In this document: in pieces, positions 23,225-36,800 of the stretch
How the letters are laid out: each line of letters opens with the position of its first letter
Numbering within the stretch: the stretch's first letter is position 1
Assembly (NCBI GenBank): GCA_023375675.1
Contig: JALQBC010000017.1
Coordinates: 558,001 to 622,000 of the forward strand
Length of the DNA stretch: 64,000 bases
Direction: 5' to 3'
From: Cytospora piceicola
Lineage: Eukaryota; Ascomycota; Sordariomycetes; Diaporthales; Cytosporaceae
Made by a program: the position numbers and the translations under genes
Notes under the pieces: generated by a model
What the model was told of the DNA's origin: nothing
Seen by the model: the letters and a program-made list of their open reading frames with translations, nothing else
Database searches by the model: none

Positions 23225-24411
23225 TTACTGCTCGCCAGAGCTGACGATAGTGGGCTTCTTGCCGTACTTGATGGCACCGCTGGCGGAACCACAGGCCTCA
23301 ATGGAGCGGACGACGCGCATGGACTCCTCGTCAGCGACCTCGCCGAAGACGACGTGGCGGCCATCCAACCAGGAGGTGGGGACGGTGGTGACGAAGAACT
23401 GAGAGCCGTTGCTGTGGATCATATGACGTTAGCCTAAGCTTGAAATGTTGCCCCAGCCAGTAGGGTAGAGGTTATGGGGTAAACTTACGTGTTGGGGCCA
23501 GCGTTGGCCATGGACAGAAGACCGGGGCGGGTGTGCTTCTTGGTGAAGTTCTCGTCGGCGAACTTCTCACCGTAGATGGACTTGCCGCCGGTACCGTTAC
23601 CGCGGGTGAAGTCACCACCCTGGAGCATGAAGTCGGGGATGACACGGTGGAAGGAAGAGCCCTGGTAGCCGAAACCGGGGGCACCGGTGCACAGCTCCTT
23701 GAAGTTCTTGGTGGTCTTGGGGACGACGTCGTCGTAGAGCTCGAAGTTGATGCGGCCAGACTGGACTGTAGAGCACAGAGTGATGTCAGCCGATGTTTCA
23801 ATGACGGTATACGGAAGGGTAGGGGCTCGAAAAGTTTTAGGGGGTGAGAGGGGGTGGGGTCAATTGGGTGATGGTGGTGGCTTGATTTTGCAGATGATGA
23901 CGCCCCAAAGCCATAGGTAGGTAGGTATTTTGAGGTAGACGTGGTCACGGTAGGTCCTGGGTAATGGATGGGAGTAGAGTGTCAGGAGATTGTGAAGAAG
24001 CTGCTTACCCTTGACATCCTTGGTGGGACGGCTGGAGGCGTCGAGGACGGGTCCCTCCCACTCCATCTCGAAGAAACTGTAGTAAACAATGCTGGTCAGC
24101 CGACTGAAAGCTTTCACGAGGGAACAAAAGGTGACGGAGGGGCCATTTGCCCTCGACGACGAGGCGAGACAGCGTCGAAGAGGACAGGGAGGAGATCGTG
24201 GGGAGTCATTTACTTACACCTTAGACATGATGGGCGATGATGATGAGAAGAATCGGGCTGAGATTCCTGAAGTTCGTTGATGGAAAGGTGAAGTGATGGA
24301 AGCTGTTTTGGTGGTGAAGCTGGAGATGGAAGAGGGAGAAAATCGAGGGGCAGAGGAGGCAGCTCGGAAGCTGGAAGTAATAACGCGGGGCATCCAGAGC
24401 GGGGCAGCCAT
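23225..24411 (-). CDS. Cyclophilin A-type peptidyl-prolyl isomerase with optional mitochondrial presequence
   Basis: A cis-trans prolyl isomerase and cyclosporin A receptor. From the ATG at 24228, exons 24228-24218, 24076-24009, 23765-23489 and 23411-23225 give a 180-residue cytosolic protein starting MSKVFFEMEW. Active-site residues are present: [15 protein letters not shown], the Trp of [12 protein letters not shown] and FANDN-type residues (FADENF). An in-frame ATG at 24411 adds 61 residues rich in Ser, Arg and Phe with almost no acidic residues ([27 protein letters not shown]), a typical matrix-targeting presequence, giving 241 residues. In Neurospora one cyclophilin gene is known to make both forms; the same arrangement is evident here. 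The first intron falls after codon 4 of the cytosolic form. Confidence 0.96.
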
Positions 24412-26116
24412 TGTGATCTGAGCGAATGATGTGATGTGTTAGCAAAACTGGGGGGACAACAACCAGGGAAACCAGGGATGACCCAATCAGACCAGGGCCA
24501 AGCTCCCAAGCAGGTTCAGGGGCGGTAGGGCGGTAGGGCGGTAGTCAGGGCAGCGTCAGGGCGGGCAGCTCCAGGCGTCAGAGACATCAGATCAGGCCAG
24601 TGAACCCAGAACAACTATGCATGCATGCTCTTTGCTGTATGCCCCGTCTTTTTGCCCTGATCACCTCCAATTATCACATATATACCTAGGTCTGTATATA
24701 TGTATATATGTATGTAAGGGGGTAAAATGGCAGGTTATGTGATCTGTAGCCTGTTGGCTGGTCGGGTATTTGGGGGGTGAATAGGGTGAATAGGGTTGAA
24801 TGGCCAGATGGACAGATGGATGGATTCGAGGCGGATGGCTACCTCCTGGACTTGGTCAAGATCGGCAGCCTGCACAAGCTCTCCAACCATGTCACTTCTG
24901 CAGTCATACAATGGACGATGATGGATGGTGGGTGTTGGCTCTAGGTCTGTCTGACTGTTTTCAGAAGAGCTGGAGTGCTGGTCAATGAGCTAAGAAGCTC
25001 AGGGGGAAGAAGCGGAAAGATGAGCAGGAGCATCCACTGTAAGCTTGAGGTGTTGCAGCTTCCAGCTTCAGCTTCTGGTTCCAGGCTACCTCTCTTCCAT
25101 CTCCATTCAACCGGTCCGAGTCAAACCATGAGGACCACACGACCGTGGGTGTCTGTCTGTGTCTGCAAGTTCTCATAGCTCACTCACCCAACTCAGCCAC
25201 TAAGCCGAGATGCCGACTAGGACCTTGGGGTGGGATATGGCAATAGCATTGGTATCGCTATTTGTGGGGGATATATCAGGCTCCAAACGGGCGGCTTTCG
25301 GTCCATGGAGTGGAGGACAGAAGCTCTCGTCAAAGCTTAATTATTGCTGTATAATTCTGGGGACGTGACGGGAGGGGAGACCATAAGAGCAGCCGACGTA
25401 CCGATTGATGCCAAGTACAACCTAGAATACAATCAAGAAGGAAAGTGGAGGTGATACAGATCAGGTAGTTCTGACCGGATGATGCGATAGAGGATAGATC
25501 GTGCTGTTGACGCGGGAAAGTTGCGGCAAAGAAACTTTTCAAATGCAAGACATCACCAGGGTTGTCGCTGTCAAAACTTCATCATTATGCTTAGTCTGCC
25601 TGAGGCAACAACTCGAGTGCTCATTGCAAACACCCATGCAGATCTCTCTGAATGGACTTTAATGTATGAATACTAGTCTATTGATATGAAAGCCAACAGT
25701 ATATAGACGGTTTGATACTGCTCTGGTGTCCTGCACCCTGTATAGAGCAACCTTATGAACTGAAGCGATGCTGTCTCGTCGGGTTAGGGGTAGGGTTCAT
25801 TTGATGATTACAGGTTAGCTGAGGGTGGGGTGATGATGGCTCTGACGCCGACTCCGGATAAGGGGATAATCGGAACCAAAAGTCACCCGTGGACCTTAGT
25901 CAGCATGTGCCTTGGTGCCCATTACGCCCCCGGGCCGCCGGTTAGGTTTCGACATGCTTGGTTACGGAGTACATTCTGGCCAATTCATCAAGTTGAAGGA
26001 CAGCGACACCGACTAACAAAGCTGTCAGCTTACCACGTCCACCTGTCCTCATTCACCATTCTCACCTGTTCCGACCTGGAGGCTCTATCTGTATCTCCGC
26101 AGTATCAATCGCCAAG
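24412..26116. other. Intergenic between divergent genes
   Basis: Contains imperfect GGCGGTAGG repeats near 24,521-24,545, a TATATGTATATATGTATG run near 24,697 and a TTAGGGGTAGGGTT telomere-like string near 25,785. A pyrimidine/CA-rich leader precedes the next ATG. No gene supported. Confidence 0.5.
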
Positions 26117-27955
26117 ATGAATATCGACAGTCTCAAGGAAACTGTTTCCAACCTGACCTTATACGACATTAAGGCAGGGGTACGCAAGGTGCAGAATGGT
26201 AAGTGAAGAGATGCGACAGGACGGGCGTTGCGGTCTCGGGCAATCGCTGACCATCTCTGTGACAGCCGTAATGAACTATACCGAGATGGAGGCGAAGGTA
26301 AATAGCTCTCTACAGTTTACCCACCGCAGCCCATGGCCATACCGCTAACCCAAAGGTAACAGGTGCGAGAGGCTACCAACAACGAGCCATGGGGAGCCTC
26401 ATCATCGCTGATGCAGGAAATTGCCAACGGCACATTCAACTAGTATGGTCGCATCTGGACACACATTGCCATACCGACACAACTGACCAGAAAACTTAAC
26501 AGTCAAACCCTGAACGAGATCATGCCCGTTATCTACCGTCGATTTACAGAAAAGGCCGCCGAGGAATGGAGACAAATCTACAAAGCCCTGCAACTCCTCG
26601 AGTACCTGATCAAGCACGGTTCCGAGCGGGTTATTGATGATGCTCGATCCCACCTGACCCTCTTGAAGATGTTGCGCCAATTCCACTTCATCGACCAGAA
26701 CGGCAAAGATCAGGGCATCAACGTCCGAACCCGATCGAAGGAGCTGGCCGACCTCCTGGGTGACGTCGAACGCATCCGAGCAGAACGAAAGAAGGCACGG
26801 GCAAACAAGGCAAAATACACCGGTGTCGAAGGAGGTACGAGCTTCGGGGGTGGGTTCTCGAGTGGCGGCGGCAGTAGCAGCCGTTACGGCGGCTTCGGCA
26901 GCGACTCGGGTGGCTATGGCGGTGGCTCCTCGAACTACGGAGGCTTCTCTGGTGGTGTCTACGGCGATGGGGGTGGTTTCGGAGGTAATGACAGCGAATT
27001 CCGGGATAGTAGCGCCCGGCGGGGTGCAGACCAGTTCGAAGAATACGATGAGTATGACGAGCCCGACCAAACACGGAGGAGAACCACAGCGACGGAGCGT
27101 TCCGGCACCAAGAAGACGACACCGGCACCGGCACCCGCAGAGCCACCAAAGAAGAAAGAGCCCGAAGTTGATCTGTTTTCCTTCGACGATCCCGTACCTT
27201 CGTCGTCCTCGTCAATTCCTGCGGTAACCCCCTCGAACGGTTCTGGTCTGGCGTCGCTGTCTACGAATATACCTGCCGCCTCTCACGACGACGATGATTT
27301 CGACGACTTCCAGTCTGCTACACCTGCGGGACAGACCTCTGCGCCTCAGACCTCTGCCTTCGGCAATCCTCTGATGACATCCAATGCATATGGCGCCACC
27401 TTCGCTGCTCCTGCGCCTGTTTCCGGGCCCCAACAGGCCAACCTGACGGACATGATGGGCATCTCGTCCATGTCTCCACCCCCAGCCAGCACGGCCAACA
27501 CTACTCCCGGCGCCAACTATTCTGCCTTCAGCGTCCCTCTCTCCTCAGCTACGACCATGTCGCCCACTGCCAATAAGCCCATGGGCAGCACTTACCAGCC
27601 ATCCGGACCGAACTATTTTACCTCGGTGCAGGCACCTCCCAAGACCTCTACACCGGTGTCGGTGGGCGGTATGGGTGCCCTGAAGCCCGTCACTACTGGC
27701 TCCTCCGCATCCAAAGCCAAGGCGGCCTCGGGCGGTGACGCTTTCGGTGCTCTGTGGGCCAACGCAGCCGCCAGTGGCGGAGTGAAGAAGCAGAGCACGG
27801 GGACGACCGGCACCGGCCCTGCTCTGGGCCAACTGGCCAGGGAGAAGAGCAGCGCGAGCATCTGGGGAGCTCCGGCTGCGCAGTCCAAGCCGATGGGTGG
27901 CAACAGCCAGCCGGCGGCGAGTAGCAGCTCCGGGCTGGATGACTTGCTGGGCTAG
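26117..27955 (+). CDS. ENT3: Epsin-like ENTH clathrin adaptor (Ent3 type)
   Basis: A phosphoinositide-binding adaptor for clathrin traffic between Golgi and endosomes. Exons 26117-26198, 26266-26297, 26363-26442 and 26503-27955 join in phase, giving 548 residues. The ENTH domain fills about residues 1-155. It begins MNIDSLKETVSNLTLYDI and contains VREATNNEPWGAS and EYLIKHGSERVIDDAR, which match Ent3/epsinR better than plasma-membrane epsins. A Gly/Ser/Tyr-rich linker follows. Then come acidic-Phe motifs, LFSFDDP and DDDDFDDFQS, of the kind that bind gamma-ear domains of AP-1 and GGA. The protein ends in LDDLLG, resembling a clathrin-box element. The short early exons and phases leave little doubt about the gene model. 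Confidence 0.94.
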
Positions 27956-30193
27956 ATCACCGTAGCAAAGGAGTGAAATGTACGATCAGGGGCTTGGGAG
28001 AGAGGGGGGTATGATGCGATGGCGCGGTGTGAGGCCGCACGTAGGGTGAGGTTACGAAGCAGCACCATGCCACTGTGATGGGCTCGCTATTTGATTAATA
28101 CATGCATTAAGGGACTGATGACAGCTTCTTGTTGGGATCGTATTCTTTCTTAGACTTGAGATATCGAGGAGCATCGGCGTTCAAAATTCTATCATTGAGT
28201 AACCTATCGCATATTGTCGTTGACCGGCCGGGGGTTGTCATGTCTTGTGCATGCCAGGCTATAATACCAGTGTAGCGAGCCGAGTATAAACCAATTATTC
28301 CGTTATAAGCCCCAGATTCGCATTTGCCTGTTTGGGATACTCGACAGATCTATCGATACTACATATAGTATCTTGGACCACATCTCCTGTCAAACAGCAT
28401 ATGTGGTGAAAATGCCCTACGAACAAAATCGAGTGCTGAACAACCAAACTGTGTACGGTCGGTTGCTGTAATGATCATGAGCACAGGCTCTTGCTCTCAA
28501 GCATACAGTGTGGATCTCAGACCCGGCTAGTAACCGTAAGGCCATATATGAGACGTGCGTCGACCCTGAAGGACGCAGTCAGGCTGATGATATATGTACC
28601 TAGGCACTTGGTAGGGAGCGCTCCTGGCTCCGAAGTGGTCGGATGGCAGGCCGGGCAGGTTCCTTGGGCCACAGTAGCGGCCGCGTGTTTCAAGCTGCCT
28701 GGCTGCGCAGAGCTGGCCATATCTGCCTTTGCATGATTACAGCGTGGTGATCAAGTCATCGATCATCCCGAACAGATCTAGATTCTTTCTTGCATGGTAA
28801 AATCATGAATCACGATGTCATGTTTGCAAAACCAAGCAAACACGAGCTCTGGGCCGCGCTTATAATGACAGGGAGTCCGGACCCAATAAAAGAACGTTGG
28901 CGCTTGGGCCGCATACACGTTGTAGTGGGGAGATGCCATGATATGGGATGTGGTTGGCTGGTTGTTTCCTCAGCCCCGTTTTCTTTGCAGCTCCGATGTG
29001 ACGATCCAGTGCCATCCCGACAACCAATCCTACTCATTGGCGTTCTGGGCTGCCTGGGTAACATGCCAACCTCACTTCCGAAGCCATGCAGCATGCCGGC
29101 CTTTCCTGGAGATCAGTTCAGCCTTGCAGGCACCAGGGACTTCACATCATGCTCCGGGTTGCCCCCTCCGGTGCCCCGGTCCCGGGAAAAGTAACGCCGT
29201 CGCGGCTGTCTAAGCGCCCGCAAGCAAGGAGCTCTCCCTCAGCTGAAGACCCTCTTGGCTCTCCTGATTCGCTTGCTCAACCTTGTCTTTCCCTTGCCTC
29301 TTCGATTGTTGTTGTCTTAGCTGCATCGTACCTGTCAACCGTCACAGCAGGACATCCCGGGACTCTTTTATCTATGGAACAGCAATCTCGCGAGGCGCCG
29401 TTGTGCGACATGGGCAAACGAAGAGATGGGGCAAGCCTCCTGGCATATGAGCCTCTCGTTGGATGACAGTCCAGCAGTGGGCTCATCAGGGTCGTGACGC
29501 CTTGGACCAGGCAGCACCTGGCAGCGTGCTCCATCTACGGTCAACGGGCCACAACAGGCCAAACCTGGTGCGGGCATGGCTTTGGGACTCTACCACTGTA
29601 GGCTGGAATAAGCTGTATTTGGCAACATCTCGAACACACAGAGCCGGTCGGCAGTCCCACCGGAGTCCATAATTACTCACTTCCGGTCATCGACAGGTCT
29701 GGCCCAGGCCTGAAGCGAGGACATATGCCGGTCTCTTTGGACGCAAAACAATCGACCAACCCAAATATAAGCCGCCTCGCTTGCGACGCCGGACTGCTGT
29801 TGGGCCCCTCCTTCTCTTGAGACTTCCTTCCTTCTAGCAGCTTGCCTTGACGGACTGAGATCACGATTGTCCTTTTTCCTTTTCGGTTTCTTTAGTCATA
29901 TCTCCTTACTCGTTACATTCTCCATCTTTGGGCCTTCCCCAGGTTTTAGGTTTCGAGGTTACACTTGTGTCTGGACCTCAGTTTTCCTTCGAAACATCTT
30001 TATACCCGTGATACTTACATTGTTACTTTGCAACCGAACTCGGCCTTCGTACCTGCGACCCGAAATTCTTCTTCCCTAACAGTTACACGGATATAATCTA
30101 GATGAACTGCATACAACTCTGACATACATTCGATTTCTTTCACTTTCAAATTACACAGCAGATCGATTCCGATCGGACCAATAATTCAACATC
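27956..30193. other. Long intergenic region and probable 5' leader
   Basis: About 2.2 kb with no convincing gene; open frames at 28,790-29,680 overlap on both strands and read as low-quality sequence. From about 29,860 to 30,180 the + strand is pyrimidine-rich, typical of a long fungal 5' leader for the gene at 30194. GTACCTAGGCAC lies near 28,596. Confidence 0.5.
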
Positions 30194-30805
30194 ATGAGAA
30201 CCGGCTTCCGCAACCATGGCTACTACGGCCATACTTTTGTGGGCTCCCGTGTGCTGTCGGCCATCGCCCTTCTCGCCATCATCGGCTTGGTCGCCACTTT
30301 CATATCTCAGGTCAACCATGCCCAGCTGGTCGCCCCCGAGCAGCTCACCGCCGCCCTCGTCATCACCTGCTGCGGGTTCCTCTGGGTTATGCTCTCCTTT
30401 ACGGCCTACGACGACACTCACATCCCCTACTTGGCAACTGCAATCGTCGACGCTGTGTTCCTGGTCCCCTGTATCGCGGTGGTAGTGGTTCTCGGAGGTC
30501 CTCTCAGCCAGACGGATTGCTCGACGCTGCCCCAGCAGTCTGGAAATGTCACGTCGGAGCTGGCATCCGCCAACACTGGTGGAAATGGCACTCTCTCATA
30601 CACCACCCTCGTAGGGGAGGACCAGACGACCTGTTACAAGCTGCAGGCCACCTGGGGCCTGATGATCGCCCTGTGCATACTGTTTGTCTTCTCAGGAATT
30701 GCAACGGCATTCATGTTCCTAGGCAAGCGGCGCAATGGCTACAATGGGCGCATCTTCGGCAAGAACACTGCCCAGTATGGCGATCGATATGGCAATCCAC
30801 AATGA
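30194..30805 (+). CDS. MARVEL-like four-helix membrane protein
   Basis: A 203-residue protein with four hydrophobic spans: about 19-40 (VLSAIALLAIIGLVATFI), 55-73 (ALVITCCGFLWVMLSF), 82-103 (ATAIVDAVFLVPCIAVVVVLG) and 155-175 (GLMIALCILFVFSGIATAFMF). Two Cys flank the extracellular loop between spans 3 and 4 (QTDCSTL, TTCYKL), which also has N-glycosylation sequons. This layout matches small fungal MARVEL-domain membrane proteins; exact function unknown. The short cytoplasmic tail is basic and contains NGRIFGKN, resembling the G-x-F-G-x-GK motifs of the giant frame that follows. The gene ends at TGA 30803-30805, and the next open frame continues in the same frame straight after it, so the two may form one gene. 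Confidence 0.8.
   Translation: MRTGFRNHGYYGHTFVGSRVLSAIALLAIIGLVATFISQVNHAQLVAPEQLTAALVITCCGFLWVMLSFTAYDDTHIPYLATAIVDAVFLVPCIAVVVVLGGPLSQTDCSTLPQQSGNVTSELASANTGGNGTLSYTTLVGEDQTTCYKLQATWGLMIALCILFVFSGIATAFMFLGKRRNGYNGRIFGKNTAQYGDRYGNPQ
30803..30805 (+). other. In-frame TGA between the membrane protein and the giant open frame
   Basis: This single stop separates 203 codons of membrane protein from about 4,040 codons in the same frame. Its context is AATGAGGG, not the known UGA-CUA readthrough signal. Confidence 0.9.
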
Positions 30806-33800
30806 GGGCGCGGGGCGACGGGACGGGAATGGGCCTGGTGGAATGTGTGGAGGATTGGTGCAGGTAGGGAGAAGAGAGGACACCAACCTCCAGAGACGTG
30901 GACGAGTCGAAATTTGAACAATACGAGGGGCGCAAACGGACCTGAGTCGCCGAAGAAGACCAAGAAGTCGAAGCAGAAGAAGCAACGCAACGGAAAGAAC
31001 CACCAGTCATACAATAAGGGCTACAGCTTTTTCAAGCCCTCGACTTGGTTCGGAACGGGCAGTGCGGACAATGCGTCGACGACTTCTTCTTCTCGTGGCA
31101 TGGTAAGTCCGGGATATAACAGCAGCAACAACCCCTCCTCGACTGGAAACGTGAACATGAACAACCAGCCCCCCAACTCGTCGCCCAGCAAAAATAACGA
31201 TACGTCGTCTGATGCACGTTGGTCGTCAGCCGCCGGAAGGTGGAACTTTGGATTCGGAAGGCTTTGGAGGAAGGGCAGTGGTGGAGCCGCCCCCATCGCC
31301 AAAAATAGCGACCCACGCGAGGACATCGTGCTTACGGACGTATCAAAAAGGCAGAGGAAGAACGACACGGACAGAACCAACTACAATACCAACAAAGATA
31401 ATAGCAGAAACATGGATACTGAAGACCAGCAAAGGGAGTTGAAGATCGGCGGTTTTTTTTCCAGATTCCGATCCAAGAATAAGGCACCTACCCCTGCTGG
31501 AAACGATAACCACCGATCCACACAGCCGCCCTATGCTCAAGACCATGCAGCCAGTTCTTCTCGGTCACGCATGGCCAACAACGGGCAGGGCGCCGGCCCT
31601 CGCAATGGTGCCGTCGATGGCAGGGCTGCCGGTCGTCCGGGCCCCGGAGTCGTTAGTCAGAGTCGCGATCCGAATTCTGCCTCGTCTAAGGGCACAATAC
31701 CTGTGGCCCTCGACTCCACCAAATTCGGAGACAAGAGCGTTCCTCCTCAGAAGAAAGAGGTCACCTCCCCACTGAACCGAAACCCCGTCCCGTCGTCCTC
31801 AGCCCGAGACGGGCGAAATGCAGAGCGCAGCAGAGGCCCTGCGCCCTTCAACAAAGCTAACAAGACTAACAATAGGAAGAACATGCCCCCCTTAGACACT
31901 AACCTTAGTATGAACGACCCGAATACAGTTCCAAATATGAGGGGCAGAAACATCAACGATGGCCCTGGAGCAGGCCAAGCGCCTGGTGCGGCTAACGGCA
32001 ACCTCACCCGAGATGGCGAGCGAAACCTCGGGTTCCAGCGACCTGGTATGGCCCATCGCGGTCAGTCACCCACCAGAAACGTCGCTGCTGGATACCAGGT
32101 CCCAGATGATATCCGAAACGCTGGAGAACCATCCGAGTTCAAAAGTGATGCGAGAAAGATGGATAAAAAGGGAGCCGGCCTGGAGGGAATCGTACGTGGA
32201 ACCTTACACTATTGATCTGGAAGACTACATACTGACGATGTCATAGGATCGCCCCTCGCGTGGCCAGCCTCAACTTTTTGACAAAAATGGCCGCCTTCAA
32301 AAGTCTGCGCAGGAACAGACTGTTGCACAGAATGAATCTTCGGCCAAATCCGGAGGTAGCCTGTTCTCCAACATGATACACCCGCTAAAGTCCAAGAAAG
32401 ACATGACCAATGATGGCCTTGACGCAGGACAGGATCCTGCTAAGGGCGCGGTCGGCGGCCGTCGAGAGGAACAACGCGGACCTCACATGACCGGCGTTAA
32501 GAATTCGCTTGAGTCCAAGCAGGGGAAGACAGACAAGGACCAAACGAAAGACTTATCCAAGAATAATATCCCTGACCAGCAGGACGGGTCTCGCGATCTT
32601 CGAATCCTCGGAAAGAATAAGAAATCGGCAGCAACACCCGAAAGCAGCCAAAATCCACACGTCGTGCGCGAGCTCAGCGCCGCCGAGGCCAGTTACTTGA
32701 GCACTCCCTTGAACGCAGCCGCACAGGAAGCTACCGGACGTGGAAAGACGCATGCCGAGAAGAAGGGCGAGTTAGAGAAGCGACCAAAGACTGGAGAGCC
32801 CCCGGTGAAGAAGCCTCATAATCTGCGTCCTCACCAGCAGCCGTCCAATAATGGGGCCGGTGTAGCTGGTATTGTGCCTCCCCCGAAGCATGGTCAAAAG
32901 CAGGATCCCCATTCGCAGCAACCTGGACACGGTCGATCTGGAGCTCATACTGGCCACGCTATTGAGACAGATGTACCTTCTCGCCTTGGAGTATCTCAAG
33001 AGAGAGACGAGATTGGTCCTCCATTGCCACAATCGAAACCCCTAGGTCACGGTACTTCCGAGCACGATGCTCCTGCCACCCAAAATGGCAAGGGCCGTAA
33101 GCTCTTTGATGCTCATCGATTTCCAGGGCGTCATGGAAAGGACCCTGCTCACGATCCCAAGCTTGCAGAGGGCCGTCCTGTGCCGCAGATACACGGGAGA
33201 CGAGATCTCCCCGGTGAAGTGCAGCCTGAGCTTGACTCTCGGGGACGTCCTGTTGCTGCGCAGCCACCGCCAGCCGGTAGCGAGCGGCGAGACTTGCCCG
33301 CTGGTCTCGCCTCGGACCAGAAGCACCAGCGAGAGCCTTCTGAGGTGCGGGATGAGCGCGGTAAACAAGGTCCTCACCAGAAACATGCTGAGGCTGACAT
33401 CCCGCAGCCTCTGGCGATCGGACGCAACGCCCGTGAGCCTGCACGGGACGAGAAGGGACATCTGGTGCCACCGGGACGTGATCAGCGTCACCAGAAGCTC
33501 TCCAAGTCTGAAGTTCCAGCTGCCCTGGCCCCTGGGCGCAATCCGCGTGAAGATATCCAAGACGGAAGAGGACGGCCGATGCCATCCGGAGTGCCTGAGG
33601 AGCGGGGGATTCCAGATGTAAAGGGCCTAAAGGATGTGAACGGTCGTCGCCAGCCTTCTCCACCTAGAGAGAGGTCCAGGCGACCTCAGTCGCCCCAGCA
33701 TGGCATGGGGCGTAGAAGATCTCGAGACAATGCGAACGGTGGCCTTCGGCCACCTTCTCCACAACCTTCACGGGGTCGAAGATCTGGCAGTCCTAGACAT

Positions 33801-36800
33801 GAGCGTGGGGAGCAGGCTCCTGGCCACGGCCGTCAGCATTCTCCTTCCAAACCACGCCCTGCTTCGCCATCCAAGAAGCAAGGACGCCACGGACACAATC
33901 CTAATAAGGAAGAGATATCCCTTGGTGACAGCCATCCAGTGCAGGCTGGTGTTGCTGAAGTCCCATTCGCGCCGCCCTCTCACATGAAGAATCTCGCGGA
34001 CGGAAAAGAGTCATCGATTTCGCGAGGTCAGCCTTTGGCCAAGGATGGCCGTCCCATTCCAGCTAGTACTGAGAGACCCCTTGCCGCTGAGGTTCCGCAC
34101 ATGCGCAATGAGAGCACCAGGGAGCGCCCAATGAACGGGGCTGCTAATGCTATGCCTCAGACGCTCCCACCAGTCAAGGATACTGCTGCCAAAAAGGAGC
34201 GGGCTGGATCGCGACCACCTCCCATGCTCAAGGACAGAAAATCTCTTTTTGAGCCAGTCGTGGCTGCTTCAGATGGAGCTGGCCCCATGCCAAGGCCAAT
34301 ATCTCCATCTCTTCTTGACAAGAAGGATCATCTCAAGGAAACTCCTCTCGATGCGCGTCAAGCTGGCCAAAGAAATGAGAAGGTTGACCTGCGCATTCCA
34401 ACAAATCAGCATGGTCAACCAGCTCATCCCCGTGATGCTCGTGTAGAAGGTGTCCGTGATATTCACGGCGAGAAGGTCCCTGACATGTCTCGTGGCGATC
34501 GGGCTCCTCGTCAGGGTCACGAGGCCCCCAGTTTCGACCCCCGTGCTACCCCCGCTCGCGATGGGCGAAAGGAGGTCAGGTCTGACCGCGACGCGGCCGA
34601 GAAGTCGAAACCACCTCATGATCCTCGCCAACCTCGACCCACAGCCAATGAGTTCCCTAGGCCACATGAGGCACCCGTTGAAGACCCTCGGCAGCCACGC
34701 TCCAGGTCTCGCGGACCTCAACGGCTGGATAGGCCGATGGATGACAGGCAGCTTCCCTTCCCATCTGACTCTAAGGTCGATAGCACTCGTGGACGAGCTC
34801 CTCCATTTCCATCCAGAGACCTGCATACGAGGGAGAATCAGCGGGCTGATGTGTCAAAGGAAGACCAATGGCCAACTCTATCGGGAACGCGAATCGACGA
34901 CAAGGTAGCAAGACCCGCTGCTCCCGCTTCGCGAGATATTGAAAACGACAAAGGCAACCAGAGTTGGGAAGCAAGCAACGCTCCTACGACTAACGAGAAC
35001 TCTCAGAAGCCTAGCGCCTTCAACTGGCTGTTCGGAAAGAAGAACAAGAAAGCAGCCGAGCCACCTAGGCCTGCCATCGTGGCAGCTGATAGTGCTGCAA
35101 AGAGACCGTCCCTGATGCCTCCAAATCTTGAGCAGAAGCTCGTCTCCTCCGAAGCTACTGTTGTATTAGCAAATCCTGGAGACCGCGAAAATGCCACTCC
35201 ATCCAAGACCCGCGAGGATCCAAGCGGCGGCCAGCAAGAAAGAGACACGACACTGCGAAGCCATCCTGTGCCATCTGGTCCTGACGGCTTGAGAAGACCT
35301 CCTTCACCTTCGTCAAGAAGAGAGCAGACTGTTGATCCCAACTTGCCTGCTGCGGCGAACGGTGGACGTCAGCGCTATCCTACCGACTTAGCTGGCCAAG
35401 ATACACGTGGTCGTGCTCCGCCCTTTCCGGTCCATCCAGGCCAGAAGAACGACTTGCAAATGCCACGCGAGGATGCATCTCCTTTCAACCAGAAACCAGA
35501 GAAGGCAAAGGAGCTCAACATGCCGCCCATGCCGGAAGTCAAGAACTCAGGGAAGATGAACAGAAAGTCACGAGTTCTGCCCGGTATGATGCCGGCTTTC
35601 CCTGCACCAGAAGAGCCCTTGCCACTGCCTCCATTCCCTGCATCTTCGTCGGTTTATGGCGGAGAGGAGCACCCGGTCACTGTGGATGTTGCTCACATGC
35701 CTCCTGTGCCAGCGCTTGACGAGAAGAAAAAGAAGGTCTCGAACAGAAAGTCCAGAGTGCTTCCTGGCGCAGGTCCTGTCGACTTGCAGATGCCGGCCAT
35801 GCCTCCAATGCCACAGCAGACTCCGGTTGCTCGCAGAGATGGTCTCCCAATGGATGACGGAAAGCCACAGGGAAAGCCGCGCTCTGGATCTCCTCAGCGG
35901 CCTCAGGATGGAGAGTTGTTCCTTGGCAGTGTGAAGCACTCTTTGCCGGGGTCTCAGTCAGACGTGCCTCCCCAGCTGAGGCCTGGTGGGCCTCAACAGG
36001 GACAGCGCGACGTTGCTGATAAGCTGGCGACAGAGCAGCCCGGAAAGCAAATGAACGGCCTTCCTGCCAGGCCGAATTCCCGTCGCTTGGATACTGATGT
36101 TCCTACATCTACTGATAAACATACTGCTTTGCCGCAGGCTCCTAGCAGCGAAGTCCCAGGCTCTATGAAGGATGCACAGATGCCTGATTCGTTGACGCCA
36201 GGCCGTCCTGGCTTGAGGCTGAAGACTGAGAACTCGACGAACGACAAGCTCCCCGCAGCGCCTGACAGCTTCCCCGTGCCACCACTCATGTCCAAGACTA
36301 TGGGGCCGGAGACTTCGGACAAGCCTAGCAGTCCCAAATCGAAGAAGGACAAGCGCGGCAAGAAGGAGCAGATGCGTCAGCCTCTTTCGCCACGCGATGG
36401 AAACATGTCTCCGCGGTCTCCATCGGCCATGGACAAGGACCTAGCGCTGGAAGGGGCTGGATTCCCTGTGCCACCGTCAAAAACGCCTGGTAGCCCCAAG
36501 TCCAACAAGCTGAAGGGACTCTTCAGCAAGGGCATGGACAAGGGCAAGCAACCTGGACCTCGAGAAGCTGGGTTCCCGATGCTCGGCGAGGAGAGACCGC
36601 TTTCTCCCAAGTCCAAGATTATTAAGGCCAAGCTTGACAAGGATACGGCCTCCCGAAGTGACAATCTGAACAAAAATGGCCAGATGCCCGAAGCCCGGGA
36701 CGGGTCTTTCCTGACGGGTGATGTTTCAAGCATGCAGCCTCCGCTGTACCAATCGGTCTTCGATGGCAAGGACAAGGGGCCTAAAGACGTCCCTTCTGGG

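Noticed and set aside
28790..29680. Possible gene upstream of the membrane protein
   Set aside because: Overlapping ORFs on both strands, no domain-like sequence and no consistent splice signals.
30774..30876. A standard GT-AG intron removing the TGA at 30803
   Set aside because: The only fair GT donor in the tail (30775) is in a phase that matches no good pyrimidine-AG acceptor nearby; only poor AGs fit.
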